Positions 31,870-43,064 are shown, counted from the first letter of the stretch. The stretch is DNA of 64,000 bases from Fasciola hepatica (GCA_948099385.1 CANUEZ040000184.1:310001-374000), one strand, 5' to 3'. Notes: generated by a model not told the origin, from the sequence alone. A program made the numbers and translations.

Positions 31870-34800
31870 AAGCGGCCGTACTCGCCGGCAATCAGTCTCA
31901 GGTTGGCCGTTTATTTTACGTGCATGATTCGTGCACTAACGCTAGGTTCCTAGTCGACACTGGGGCCCAAGTTTCTGTCTTGCCGGTTGGTAAAGACAAG
32001 CCACGAGCTTCTTTGCTTCGGCTGTCCTCGGCGAATGGTTCCTCCATTCCTACCTACGGCACGAGACAGCTTGCGGTCAACCTGGGACCACGACGACGGT
32101 ATCTGTGGACGTTCATTCTTGCGGATGTTCCCACAGGCATACTGGGAATCGATTTTCTGCAGCACTATGAATTACTTGTTGATTCACGTAGGCTGCAGCT
32201 TATCGATCCTTCATCGGACATTAAATTTACGGGTACTGCAGCTCGAACAGATGCACACCGAATCACAGGATTGTTTTCTAACATTCCGCACGATTTTCAG
32301 TCTTTGTTTATTAAATTCCCCATATTGACTAAACCATTTGAAGAGATAGAGACAGTGACCGATCGTGTGGCACACCACATTGTCACTAACGGACCCCCAG
32401 TCACGGCACGACCTCGCCGACTGGCACCGGACAAATTGGTTTTCGCCAAACGTGAGTTTGACACTTTACTTTCTAAAGGTATTGTTCGTCCTTCTCACAG
32501 TCCATGGGCCTCACCTCTGCACATGGTTCTTAAGAAAGATGGCGTTAGCTGGCGACCATGTGGCGACTATCGCGCACTAAATTCGGTTACCCGTTACGAT
32601 AGTTATCCGATACCCCACATACACGACATCACGGCATCACTTCACGGCACGACTGTATTTTCCAAGATCGATTTGGTGCGAGCCTATCACCAGATCCCAG
32701 TCGCCGCTGAAGATGTCGAGAAAACCGCTGTCACGACTCCTTTTGGTTTGTTTGAGTTCCTACGTATGCCTTTTGGTTTGCGAAATGCTGCTCAGACATT
32801 CCAGAGGTTTATCGATAGCATTACACGAGACTTGGAATTTGTTCACGTCTATATCGATGACTTGCTAATCGCATCGTCGAGCGTAGATGAACATTTCCAA
32901 CATTTGACGCTACTATTTCAACGTTTGTCCGAACATCGGATAGTAGTCAATCCTGATAAATGTGAACTTGGCAAACCGGAACTTGTGTTCCTCGGCCATA
33001 AGATCACTTGAGAGGGTATTAAGCCTTGCGAGGATAAAGTGCGCGCTATTTTAGATTACGCCGTACCGTCCTCAATCAAGGAGCTCAAGGCATTTTTGGG
33101 GTTAGTTAACTTTTATCGTCGTTTCATACCCCATGCTGCTGAACGTTTGCTTCCATTAACTGACCTACTTCGTGGCAATCCACGTAAGTTGTCGCTTACG
33201 GATGCCGCACGAGTAGTGTTTTCGGAGATTAAAGCGAAATTAGCTCAGACCACGCTCCTCATGCACCCAGTTCCATCCGCCACGCTAAGCATAGCGGTGG
33301 ATGCATCCGACTTTGCCATCGGAGCGGTCCTGCAACAGTCTGTTTCTGGGATATGGCAGCCATTAGAGTTCTTCTCTCGACGCCTCAATCCCACGGAAAC
33401 CAAATATAGTGCTTTTGGTCGCGAACTGCTGGCTGCATATAATGCCGTTAAGCACTTCCGCCATGCAGTCGAGGGTCGATATTTCATCCTCTTTACAGAC
33501 TATAAGCCTCTGACGTATGCATTGCATACTAAGTCTGATCGTTACTCTCCACGAGAAGTCAGACATTTAGACTATATTTCTCAGTTCACGACTGACCTTC
33601 GACACGTTAAAGGTGAGTCGAACTGCGTTGCAGATGCTTTGTCGCGTATTCCGCTTAATGCCAATAAATCTCCGGTTTTAGACATCCCTGCCATGGCTGC
33701 CGCACAGGCACAGGATTCTTAATGTATGGAAGCAGCTCAGTCATCGTCGCTACAGTGTCAGTCCGTACCTCTAGCCACCAGTGCTGGGACGATACTCTGC
33801 GACATGTCTACTGGCATACCTAGACCAGTCGTACCCTCTGCATATCGACGTCTCGTGTTCGATACCCTTCATGGACTCTCACATCCAGGCATCGCAGCCA
33901 GTCTCCGATTAGTAGCTGCACGATACGTCTGGCCGTCCATGAATAAAGATGTTCGTATGTGTGCAAAACAGTGTCTACAATGTCAACGATCTAAAGTGCA
34001 TAGGCACGTAGCTTCGCCTATCGGTACTTTTGCTACGCCTGATGCTCGCTTCGGTCATATCCATGTAGACATTGTGGGTCCATTGACCCCATCACACAGG
34101 TATACCTATTTACTAACGTGCATCGATAGATTTACGAGGTGGCCCGAGGCTATTCCCATCTCTGTCGTCACGGCCGAATCAGTGGCTCGACATCTGATAG
34201 AACGATGGATAGCTTCATATGGTTGTCCTTCCACAATCACTACCGATCGAGGGCAACAATTTGAGTCCGATCTATTCTCTTCATTAACTCACATGCTGGG
34301 TACGGAACGCATTCGCACGACCGCGTACCATCCGGCATCGAATGGTTTAGTCGAACGTTTTCATCGCCAACTCAAAGCGGCTCTTAGAGCACACGAGAGC
34401 CCCGACTGGTACGAAACGTTACCGCTAGTTCTGCTTGGTATCAGGACTTGCATAAAGGCAGATATCCAATGTTCCGCCGCAGAACTTGTCTACGGCACGA
34501 CATTACGACTGCCTGGGGAATTCTTTACGCCACGGAGTACAGATTCACTTGCCGTACAGACTTACGTTCATCATTTGTCTACGTACATGCAAAATCTCGC
34601 TCCGGCGCAGACTCGAATGCAACGACGACAGGTTTTTGTTCCGACCGAACTCGAAACTTGTTCGCATGTATTCATTCGTGTTGATTCGGTACGGAAACCA
34701 TTACAACAGCCTTACGAAGGTCCATTTCGCGTGATTTCTCGTCACGATAAGACCTTTAAGGTTGATCGACGCGGTCGCGTCGATACCGTTAGCATCGATC

Positions 34801-35168
34801 GTCTCAAAGCCGCGTACGTTGATGATAGCGTGTCGCCCGCTGACATGAGATTCGATGTTAACCCTGCACTGCCTGTTGACGACACTTCCGTGTCACGTCA
34901 AGGTCTGCAGTTAGCGTTGCCTGCTACGACTTCGAATGAGGCTATCGTCTCACGTTCAGGACAGCACCCAGTTGGTACTGCTACGACTTCGAATGAGGCT
35001 ATCGTCTCACGTTCAAGTCAGCAGTCCGTTGGCCCTGCTACGTCCTCGAATGAGAATACTGTCTCACGTTCAAGTCAGCAGAGCACGCCTACGCACCCGT
35101 CCATGAATGAGGCTCCCGTCTCACGTTCCGGTCAGAAGATCGTTTGCCCAGCACGTTTTCGCGACTAG
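31818..35168 (+). pseudogene. pol: Element C Pol polyprotein with two nonsense codons
   Basis: One reading frame, -1 relative to gag, interrupted only by TGA at 33009-33011 and TAA at 33720-33722. Protease: [14 protein letters not shown] (DTGA at 31956-31967). [48 protein letters not shown] and [12 protein letters not shown] (YIDD at 32850-32861). RNase H: AVDASDFAIGAVLQ, FGRELLAAYNAVKHF, LFTDYKPLTYAL. Integrase: HGLSHPGIAASL, then CAKQCLQCQRSKVHRH (zinc), HVDIVGPLTP, TTDRGQQFESDLFSSL, NGLVERFHRQLK (Asp, Asp, Glu all present). The tail carries 57-bp tandem repeats. Frameshift expression from gag is inferred from the overlap. The present copy cannot make full-length Pol unless the stops are read through. 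Confidence 0.92.
34924..35150 (+). repeat. 57-bp tandem repeats in the integrase tail
   Basis: About four copies of a 57-bp unit beginning CTACGACTTCGAATGAGGCT (34924, 34981, 35038, ~35095). They encode 19-residue units of the form SNEAIVSRSSQQ. The first two are the most alike. The frame is preserved through all copies. Confidence 0.85.
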
Positions 35169-35728
35169 GTCAAACACGATCTTAACCATTGCACTTCGCA
35201 GTAATAACTTTCGTGTTTATCGTTTCGACACGATTTAACATACCTCATTAGTTATTACTGTATTCTAGTCAAGTCCATTGCGGTTGCTACACCAGTTTTT
35301 CGTTTCTTTTTGTTTCATGGAACCTCGCCATATGGTACGCTTCGCTGGTCCCACGAAATCTGGAGAATTTTGGTACCAACGTTTGCATTCCGGATCGGCC
35401 TTGTCGTTCTCGTTCCTGCCCATTTATGAACCTATCGATTTGGCTTCCGGATATCATAGTGGTTAACGGTTACCCGACACTGGACGTTATTGGTGTGGCA
35501 CACCTTGATGACGATTTACGCAACCGACGCCATTGGCAACGAATCTGGTTTACGCTCGACCATCATCCTACGGTTCCTGCACATCACGGATTTAGCCCGT
35601 CAGCATCCTACAGCACAGCTACATGCACGTATTTTGCACGCATTCGCGCACACGAATACCGTTTGTATGCCATGTCCTCCTTGACATTTTTTTTTGAAAG
35701 CTTTCCGTGCTTTCTAGCGGGGGGCTGC
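35169..35728 (+). other. Element C 3' untranslated region and polypurine tract
   Basis: Non-coding segment between the pol stop and the 3' LTR. It ends with AGCGGGGGGCTGC (35716-35728), the likely polypurine tract. A T run lies at 35688-35695. Confidence 0.65.
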
Positions 35729-36140
35729 TGTAGTGACCTCGATCGTTTTGAGAAAATGACTATTTTCTGGACACCATTTTTGATCTATTTTCTCCACGAT
35801 CTTTTCTGACGTTTGACATTGACCTCAGTGTTCTCCGGTTGCCTACGTTTTACTGGACTGACTTTTCCGAGGTTTCCGTCGACCTCGTTTCAAATCACTT
35901 TCACTTTCGTTCGTTCGCTCGCGGTTCGCTCTCAGCACAGCCGTCGCGTTTCGTTCCGTTTTCCGTTCGGTGTATTTCTCGTATCGGTACTGTTTCGGTG
36001 CCACGATATATAGAATACACCTCGCATCTGCAAACCGACTTACGTCTTCTCTATTCGTCCGATAGAGGGGATATCGTTGGTATTCGCTGCTAGACCCGAT
36101 AGGAGACACGTTCGCTAGCCGCTCACGAGCGTCTTCTATA
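35729..36140 (+). repeat. 3' LTR of element C
   Basis: 412 bp, identical to 30461-30872, followed by GTTG (36141-36144). Confidence 0.95.
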
Positions 36141-36144
36141 GTTG

Positions 36145-36333
36145 TATTGGAGAACGGGTTTGCATAAATATGTTAACTTGGAGAATATAATTGGTAGACT
36201 CGAAGATGACCAATAACAGGGAGCTTTTGTTGGACTTGTTCGCGGCAATCCTGATTGCTTGAGGTTCATCTGCGTACATAGCTACGACGCTGTACCTGTT
36301 CGTATCACGTGTGACAGCTGCTGAATCACCACA
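36145..36333 (-). repeat. 5' LTR of element A, distal part
   Basis: Continues the LTR broken by element C: TATTGGAGAACGGGTTTGC, AATTGGTAGACTCGAAGATG and TAGCTACGACGCTGTACC, ending CTGAATCACCACA. The minus-strand start is therefore TGTGGTGATTCAG. Confidence 0.75.
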
Positions 36334-38073
36334 CCAATGCACCCTCTTCACAACCTCCCAGTTCATTTGTATCAATCAAGCCAATCCAAGACCACAGTGT
36401 CTCCCAGAATTGCCAACAGATGAATATCACGCGGCGATTTCGATTTGCTTTCAACGTGCTGGTTCTGACAGGCTCCATACTATCCATTAGGGAAGTCTGG
36501 TCATATACGAAACGTATGCCGAAGATCCCCGTGTAGGTGGCCTAAACGAATGAAACTGACGAAACAAGATTTATTAAAACCCTGAAAAACGATCCATTTC
36601 GGAATAAAACTGTGTTATTTCGATGTATATTTTGACCTGAATTCGTTGTGGATACAGGGAGCTGCGTTTGCATTGTTGCGGAGAAGGTGCAATCGCAAAA
36701 TTCACTGACGCACTCATTCACGGGTGAACGGTCATAGCCATACCTTGCTAGGATAATCGATGGTAATGGTTGAGTTCAAACAACAAATATACTTTCCGTT
36801 TCCTTTGCTGGTTTTGGCTGACAGTCCGTCTATTCTGATATTGAATGCATTAGGGGCTATGAATCGCTCGGTTTCTTTTCACAAAGGGTCAGGCGCTCAC
36901 TCAAATCATATGACTTTTGAGAAACTGCTGATACAATGACCGAATAATAGCGGCGGAATGGAGAGGGAGCCGGTAACTTTGGAATTCGATAGCGGTCCGG
37001 TGTTCCTCAAACGAAAAGTGCTGCCTTACGTTCGCGGTGAAAAGACAGACGTGGTGTGACTGGAAAAGCGTTTATTAGAAAAGTGAACGATCAAGAATGT
37101 GCACGAAAGGGCCATACGTGCATCAGTAGAGTCAGCTGCCTACGGATCCATAAGCGTACGAGGGGTACGATCATGGACGACGTATCAAGAATGAGAGAAA
37201 AAAAAAACAGATTGGTAAAACCACCGGACCGAGGCAGCCGTGCATGGCGCAACAATCAATACAAGCTGTGCACGGTCAACGTGGAGTTCCGAAAACATTG
37301 AGGCAAATGGAGCAGAACTAAATGATTACTCAAGTCCATTCTTCTTTTTGGGTAACTAAGATGGTAATGACAATGAAAGGTGATGGAGAAAACCACATAT
37401 TTGTGGGGACTACAGACTGACTATGGATCCGAAGCGTGGCAACTACTATGGGATCGGAAAATTTTGTGAAATCACACTCGGCAGTACATATTTCTCGAAG
37501 ATTGGTCAAGCTGGCGCCTGCCTCCAAATCTCTCTTTCTCTCAAATAAAGACCACTTACCACTAGCAACACCTCTTGGGGTATGTTTCAGTACAATTTTC
37601 TACCCTATGTTTTGCACGTCTACGGTGATTCGGCAGGCTTTTCACGGGACAGGGGCCGGTGCAGCTTCATGGCCGAATACACTGAGGAGCTCCAGCTCGT
37701 GAGAATCGCCAAGGAAAGGTAAAACGAAAGTCCGCTGTTACCGGTCATCCGGCATTTTTCCCGACTGCCATTGATAAGGATATTGAAGGTTTGGTCGGAG
37801 TAATGGTATGCCAGAATGATGTGATTATCTTCGGCGCGTAAAAGGAATAACACGAACATCACTTGGAACAGAGTCTGGAGAGGCTTGTAGCCATGACTAT
37901 GCTGATCGAGCCTTCAAAACGCAAGTTCGATGTTATGGAATTTGAATTCCTTGGTTTCACGGTGAACACCAGTCGTTACGAGCTGGACCCATAGTTGAAA
38001 GGAGTTGCTGAGACATCAAGACCAATTGAGAGTCACCCTTTGTTGGTTAAAATACTATTCCAAATCCATGAGT

Positions 38074-38400
38074 GTTGTGTTTCGAGTTCGGTAGGCGGAA
38101 CGTAGACACGTATGTACGGACGAACATGTATTCAACACGAGCGTACGGCAAGTGTGAGCACACTCATGCAGGGACGCAAGCAAATTTCTGTACGAGGCAG
38201 AGTCACGTGCACATGAAAACGTAAATCAAGCGTACGATCGGACCAGGGAAAGAAAGCCCGTAAGACACGTGACAACATCTAATTGGTCAATACAGCAACA
38301 ATGTTGTATGCGTGTGAGGGATACGGATCAATTATCCGCGGAGTGTGTGTGAATGCGCGATTGTGGGACTGCGTACGTGACTACTCGAGCCAGATACAAC
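38074..38400 (+). mobile_element. R1 terminal-inverted-repeat element, copy 3 (+)
   Basis: 327 bp from GTTGTGTTTCGAG to GCCAGATACAAC. It shares with copy 2 GTACGGACGAACATG, ACATCTAATTGGTCAA and GTGTGTGTGAATGCGCGATTG. It splits the pol of element H between RT and RNase H, so R1 moved after H. It is non-coding. Confidence 0.6.
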
Positions 38401-39648
38401 AATGCTGAAAGTCGCGGCGAAGGAGCAGCCACTGTTCTCTCCCGGTCATTCGAGCTGTGGCAGTGCGAGAGAATCCTACGGAATCTTATCAAAGGCATCG
38501 TTGAAGGTCCAACATTGGGTCCGTTTTCACCATCCAGGAAAATAGTACTGATAGTGGACTCATTCGAAGTTGGAATCTGTGTATTGCTTGATCAAGGTGG
38601 ATGGATGCCCGATTATTTGTATTTCTTAACATCCCAATGCTGCTGAATGTGGATATTCGCAGACACTTAAGGAAGCACCGATCGTGTTCTGGGAGGCTCA
38701 TCGTCTCCAGCAGTAGTTGTGTGGATCGAAGTCTGCAGTTTCATTTCTGTGCAACCCGAGTACGTCCGTCGCCATGAAGCAACGATGGAGTGGTGCCCTG
38801 GCTGCACATAATTCCGATATCGATCTGGGAAATCAATCCTATATGCTAATTTCCTGCCAGAGTGTTCGCGATTCGCGGGGGTTGAGCAGCACAATTTCAT
38901 GTCGTCTGTGTCGAAGAGGGAGCTACGAGAATACGTCGAAAGATACTACTCATCGGTGACTTCTGCTCTCACGAAAGGCTGGAAACTGGAACCGAAACGA
39001 AGTACCTGTAGTTCTTCGGGTATCTTGAGGAATTGTGAGTGGAACTTGACGGAGTACTGTGTCGTGGCGACTGATCGGTCTAATCTGCTCATCTGAGTAC
39101 AGCGGTACTAGAAGATTCGCATTTGGGTCACCTGGGCATGGGTAACATGAAGTCGTTGACTCGTCAAATTTGTTAGTAGCCGGATTGGATGCTGAAACAT
39201 GTACAACTGTGATGCGTGTTTACATGAAACCGACTGGAAACCACATAACCAGAATCCGTTGCCCCGACAGCTACATTCCATGACACCTTGTACATGTCGA
39301 CTTATGTGGTTTGTTTCTGAACAGGTACCATACCCCCGTACTGAATGATTCCTACTCGAAATTGCCCGAGGTGTTTCTAGCAGGCATGCCAATCACATCT
39401 GCAATCCAGGTTTTGGGGAAGTGCTTCAGCCGGGTATGTATTGAACAAGTGCTTGTCACTACTAACGGTCCCCAATTCTGTGCGCCCGAGTTGAATTGTT
39501 GGTTAGATAACACTGATTGTCGAACCTCACCTCATTATCCATGTTCGAGTGGTACCTTGGATAATTTTGTACGTACTGTGAAAAGTGCTCTTGCCTCATT
39601 CAGCCCGAAAATGTTGCCGGAATAGAGATATTCCCGGACAAGCTTATT

Positions 39649-39986
39649 GTTGTGTTTGACACGTGCTCTCACAAGCACGCATGATCTACACCCCGTGCAA
39701 TCGTGGATGCACGCCTGCAACCGTCCACACACGTACACAGTTGACGTTAGCCGTGCTTCGTCTCGGACAACACTGACCAATTAGGTCGTGGCACGTGTTG
39801 TGCGACCTTGCACGACACAATCCGATTGTACCGTTGTCTTACTCTCCCGATTACAGGCATCACTGACTTACGCACTTGCATTCTTTGCGTATTCACTTGA
39901 GCGCTTCCACGGGTGTTTGCGGTACATTGCTACGGTATTATACGTTTATCCATAGACGTGCGCCTTCCTTCTGTTGTGAACACAAC
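39649..39986 (-). mobile_element. R1 terminal-inverted-repeat element, copy 4 (-)
   Basis: 338 bp from GTTGTGTTTGACACG to GTGAACACAAC, a clear terminal inverted repeat of about 8-10 bp. It interrupts the integrase of element H. Flanks CTTATT and CTTATG suggest a short imperfect target duplication. Its interior matches copy 1 in the same orientation (CGGACAACACTGACCAAT, AATCCGATTGTAC). Confidence 0.65.
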
Positions 39987-40370
39987 ACTTATGATACAAC
40001 ATTGGAATGTCATACATTCGACGATGACAGAAACTCCAACCGTGCTATCCAATTCCGGACGTCTCAGATCACCGCGATATTTAAGTTCCAATTATGTAAC
40101 ACGTTTCCGATGCAGTGAACTCTGACCAGCCCATGGGGTCATCACAAGACAACTTGGTCAATTCATGATCGTGATTACTGACCTTTATGGTGCATCCATA
40201 GACCAAGGCCGCCTCAGCTAAGTTCACTTCAGAGCACCATCGCGGAAATCGGGACTGTGGATGAAGATCATCCTACTCCAATCTAGGGCGTAACAGCCGA
40301 CGAGAACCAACGGCGGTTCACGGTCTCAATCCGAAGATCTGTTCGTTAAGCAACCAATTAGATGGGGATT

Positions 40371-41312
40371 TTTTGAAAGAGGTAGATTGCGGTGACTCGA
40401 ATGCTTCCGCACGCTGCCCGGAGCGATGTAGCTTCATTTCCAACATACGACCAGTAAGGTGAAGCTGAGCCCTTACAATCAGATCGTGCGGATGCAACGA
40501 AGTCATCTCATGAGTGGTCCGTGCGTTATCTGTCTACAGTTGCATGCCTTCTTTGAATAATACACTAGTTTGTACAAATCAAGCGTGACAGAACATAGTT
40601 CTGCTCTTCCTGTTCGGTCTTGTCAGTTCTTGGTGCGAGTAGTCTTGGTACGGTTAGATTCACTTCTCACTTTTAGCCATAGTTATCAAAGAGTCAATAA
40701 ATAGAAGTCGCGCTAACGGTCAGTCCGGGACTTTCAGACTCATATATTGTCTTAATCCGAGCGAGAGTTGTTCGAAGTTTCTCGTGCACAATGTTGCATT
40801 GCTGAGCAATAGTATCGTTTGGAGATTCCATTTTCTTGAGACCTCGTTGTAACCCAGTGTCTCGGTCTCTTTTCGCCACGCCTCTGTATGTTTTGAAGTT
40901 TATTTCGAGACGTTTAGATATGAGTTCCAGATCCTCACCGTTTCTGGTACATTGCATGATAGGACTGCCATACTCATTGCTGACAGTTTTTCTTCTACGT
41001 ACAGGTGGTGGACCAAAGAAATGTTCGTACGGACAACTACCCTCATAACCCCCGGGAGAAATGCCCCAAATAAAACAATCTGACCGCATTCGATTGTTAA
41101 TAATGAAATCTTTTCCATTTCAGTTCAGTTCAATTCGGATCACAGGACATATACGGTGGCGCGTCAGTTTTGTACAGGTTCTATCACCGCGCCTCATGGG
41201 AGAGAGCCTATACATACAAAAGTGAAGAAGAATAATGTTGGAAATTTTTGCCTTTGTACAAGTCGTGGATGCAGGTAGCTTTTGCTCGTTTTAACTCATG
41301 CAACCATCAACC
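40371..41312. other. Unassigned stretch with one odd open frame
   Basis: Contains a 131-codon minus-strand frame (41089-40694). Its second half is hydrophilic and helix-like (GEDLELISKRLEINFKTYRG, KRDRDTGLQRGLKKMESPND, NIVHEKLRTTLARIKTIYES). I do not recognise it. It could be an exon, a gag piece or chance. No splice-supported continuation was identified. The rest shows no gene. Confidence 0.3.
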
Positions 41313-41585
41313 TCACACTTTGTGCTCCCGTTTTGGTTGCCAAGTCATAGACTGACCATCTCGACTCACCTTCCAATCACTATCTGCTTCGGAGAACATC
41401 GAAAGCCGAGAAAGTCTGTTGGTAGGCATGCGTAACATATCTCCCAGCCAACTTAACCTGTTTAAATTCGGTACTCGTTTGAAGGATAATGCATTACGAA
41501 GCTGAACTGATTGCGTTTTCATCGTTCGCCAAAGAGCATCCTCTCCGAAGTAATCGGAACAATGTAAGTTAGTAAAATCTATCAT
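41313..41585 (-). pseudogene. LINE C-terminal fragment (-)
   Basis: Reads LWRTMKTQSVQLRNALSFKR, LNRLSWLGDMLRMPTNRLSR and SDWKVSRDGQSMTWQ. The RLxWLGHxLRM and GxxMTWQ motifs mark the extreme C-terminus of RTE-like non-LTR retrotransposon ORF2. The LINE at 59.2-60.3 kb carries the same motif. Only the last ~90 codons are present, as in a 5'-truncated insertion. Confidence 0.65.
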
Positions 41586-41599
41586 GAAAATGAAAATGT

Positions 41600-41935
41600 T
41601 TTATTGTGAATAGAATAACGTGACCGTTTTTAAACGGTCATTCATTAATTTATGGTCGAGCCACCTTTGTAGGATATAACAGCATTTACCCGTCAATCCA
41701 TGCTTATTATCAACTGCTTGATAGTGTCTACCGGCACAAGGCCCCACTTCTCCTTTAAAGCAGACTTCATCTCCCATAGAAATTTGTGTTGCCACCTCTG
41801 ATCCATTTTCCTTCCAATATATATTCTGTAGCGACTAATTAATGCCTGGCTCCAGGTGGTTCTTAGGTTGTTCGATGCTTGTTGCTTGTTCGCTTGTTGT
41901 AACAACAATTTGTTTCCATCAATTGAAAAACCCAC
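41600..41935 (-). pseudogene. Possible Tc1/mariner transposase C-terminal fragment (-)
   Basis: The minus strand reads LWEMKSALKEKWGLVPVDTI, KQLIISMD, a stop, RVNAVISYKGGST. This spacing (W, then SM-xR-xxxVIxxKGGxT) resembles the end of Tc1-type transposases. A palindrome TGACCGTTTTTAAACGGTCA follows at 41621-41640. No catalytic region or terminal inverted repeats are visible, so the call is tentative. Confidence 0.4.
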
Positions 41936-43064
41936 TTTTGACTGTTCTGCTTGCCGATGTTTGAAACTTAGGTTCCTTAGTTAGCTTCTTGTTCGGTGTC
42001 GCTCTAACATTAAGACGTGATCAACAAATTACACTGCTTCAGTACAAATTGTCCTTCACCTATCCCACCGACTTTTACAGTCTTTTGGCAACCGTTGGAA
42101 CTTTTGACTTGTTCCCCTTCCCTTAGGCCATCATCGGCATCTATTTTTTACCCTGTAATCCGGAGCACTAAAATTCTATCGGATTGATATCGGGGGTTGA
42201 GTTGATCACGAAGAGTCTTTGTACCGTGATTCACATGAGACTGGTATACGAGAAGGGAACGATGTGCGAGCGCGATATCACCTTTGAAAATCGCTTTCGT
42301 AGTTGTACTCAACGGTGGGAAGATGCGTCGGATCAGGACTTTTAGGGAAGCTCGACCTTTGAAAGTACTTTCCAGAAATACGAGCTCGTTTCAACCTTCT
42401 CATCAGGTAGCTCCCTAGAAAGGCAGTGAATCTTCAATATGCTGCATTTTCGTTGTCATCATATCACTTTTATTAGTTTTAGAGATGTTTCCGAACTCAC
42501 CTTCAAAGATCATGTTTGTATAAAGCAGATAGGGACTCATCAATCCAAACGATGGATTCCCATTGTTGGGATGACCGATCCATCTGTTCATTCTCCGTCT
42601 TTAAACATCAAAATACACGATTATCTCGTGACGTAACTTCCGTGGTTCCAACCATCTGATGGCATGCCAGACGACCTTCCTTTTGGTAGCATCACGTGAA
42701 CTCAAAAAGCCGACAGAAGCTTGGACTGTCAGATTGGGAAGTACACAAAAGTGTCTGACCTGCATAACAAAACTCAGGCAACAACAGACCATATGAACTA
42801 AAAGTGCAGCTGTGAAATGCTCGTTTAGAACATTCCCAACTGACTGTGGAGAGCCTCAGAACCGTTGTTTCTTCAGGGGAAGGGGGCATTCTTGGAGAAA
42901 AGTGGTTCCGAACTTTTCACCTGACAGCAATTACTGGACGGTCTACAATCGATTATAAACCACATTTGAGCACGCTGAGCCGCGCTAACCTAAATGCCGG
43001 CGCATTACAGAGATATTTAGGAACACAGCACTAACGAATCTTAGATGCCTAAACGTACGGAAAT
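41936..43064. other. Unassigned stretch, no gene seen
   Basis: No coding similarity recognised. It ends where the left arm of the giant inverted repeat starts. Confidence 0.35.

Larger units (their letters stand above)
30461..36140 (+). mobile_element. Element C: young, nearly intact CsRn1-clade gypsy retrotransposon
   Basis: 5680 bp with 412-bp LTRs that I read as identical, a 4-bp target duplication, primer site, gag with a C-H-C-C zinc motif, pol in the -1 frame, and a polypurine tract. Pol domain order is PR-RT-RNase H-IN, the Ty3/gypsy order. Only two in-frame nonsense codons interrupt pol. Identical LTRs mean recent insertion. It sits in the 5' LTR of element A. No env-like gene is present. 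Confidence 0.95.
21007..36333 (-). mobile_element. Element A: minus-strand gypsy retrotransposon split by two insertions
   Basis: A Mag-like Ty3/gypsy element read from high to low coordinates: 5' LTR (36333-36145, resuming 30460-30380), gag (30366-29739), PR (29617-29021), RT (28900-28538), RNase H (28405-27863), integrase (27860-27238, resuming 22174-21694), polypurine tract (21318-21306) and 3' LTR (21305-21007). Element B sits in the integrase and element C in the 5' LTR. In both cases the interrupted sequence resumes at the expected point. Without the insertions it would be about 4.6 kb. The outer flanks do not match each other, so the far ends may have been rearranged. It is inactive. 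Confidence 0.8.
36390..40370 (+). pseudogene. Element H: plus-strand family A-like gypsy remnant with two R1 insertions
   Basis: A heavily degenerate pol read left to right. Protease-side sequence lies at 36620-36900 (LADSPSILILNALGAMNRSV). RT is at 37430-38070 (VMVCQNDVIIFGA with QNDV for the usual YQDDV, then KRKFDVMEFEFLGFTVNTSR). The R1 element (38074-38400) interrupts between RT and RNase H. RNase H is at 38430-38960 (WQCERILRNLIKGIVEGPTL, KIVLIVDSFEVGICVLLDQG). Integrase is at 39090-39648 (NDSYSKLPEVFLAGMP, VLVTTNGPQFC, DNFVRTVKSALA). The second R1 (39649-39986) follows, and the integrase tail resumes at 39990-40360. Many stops and frameshifts. No LTR pair is recognised. Confidence 0.75.
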
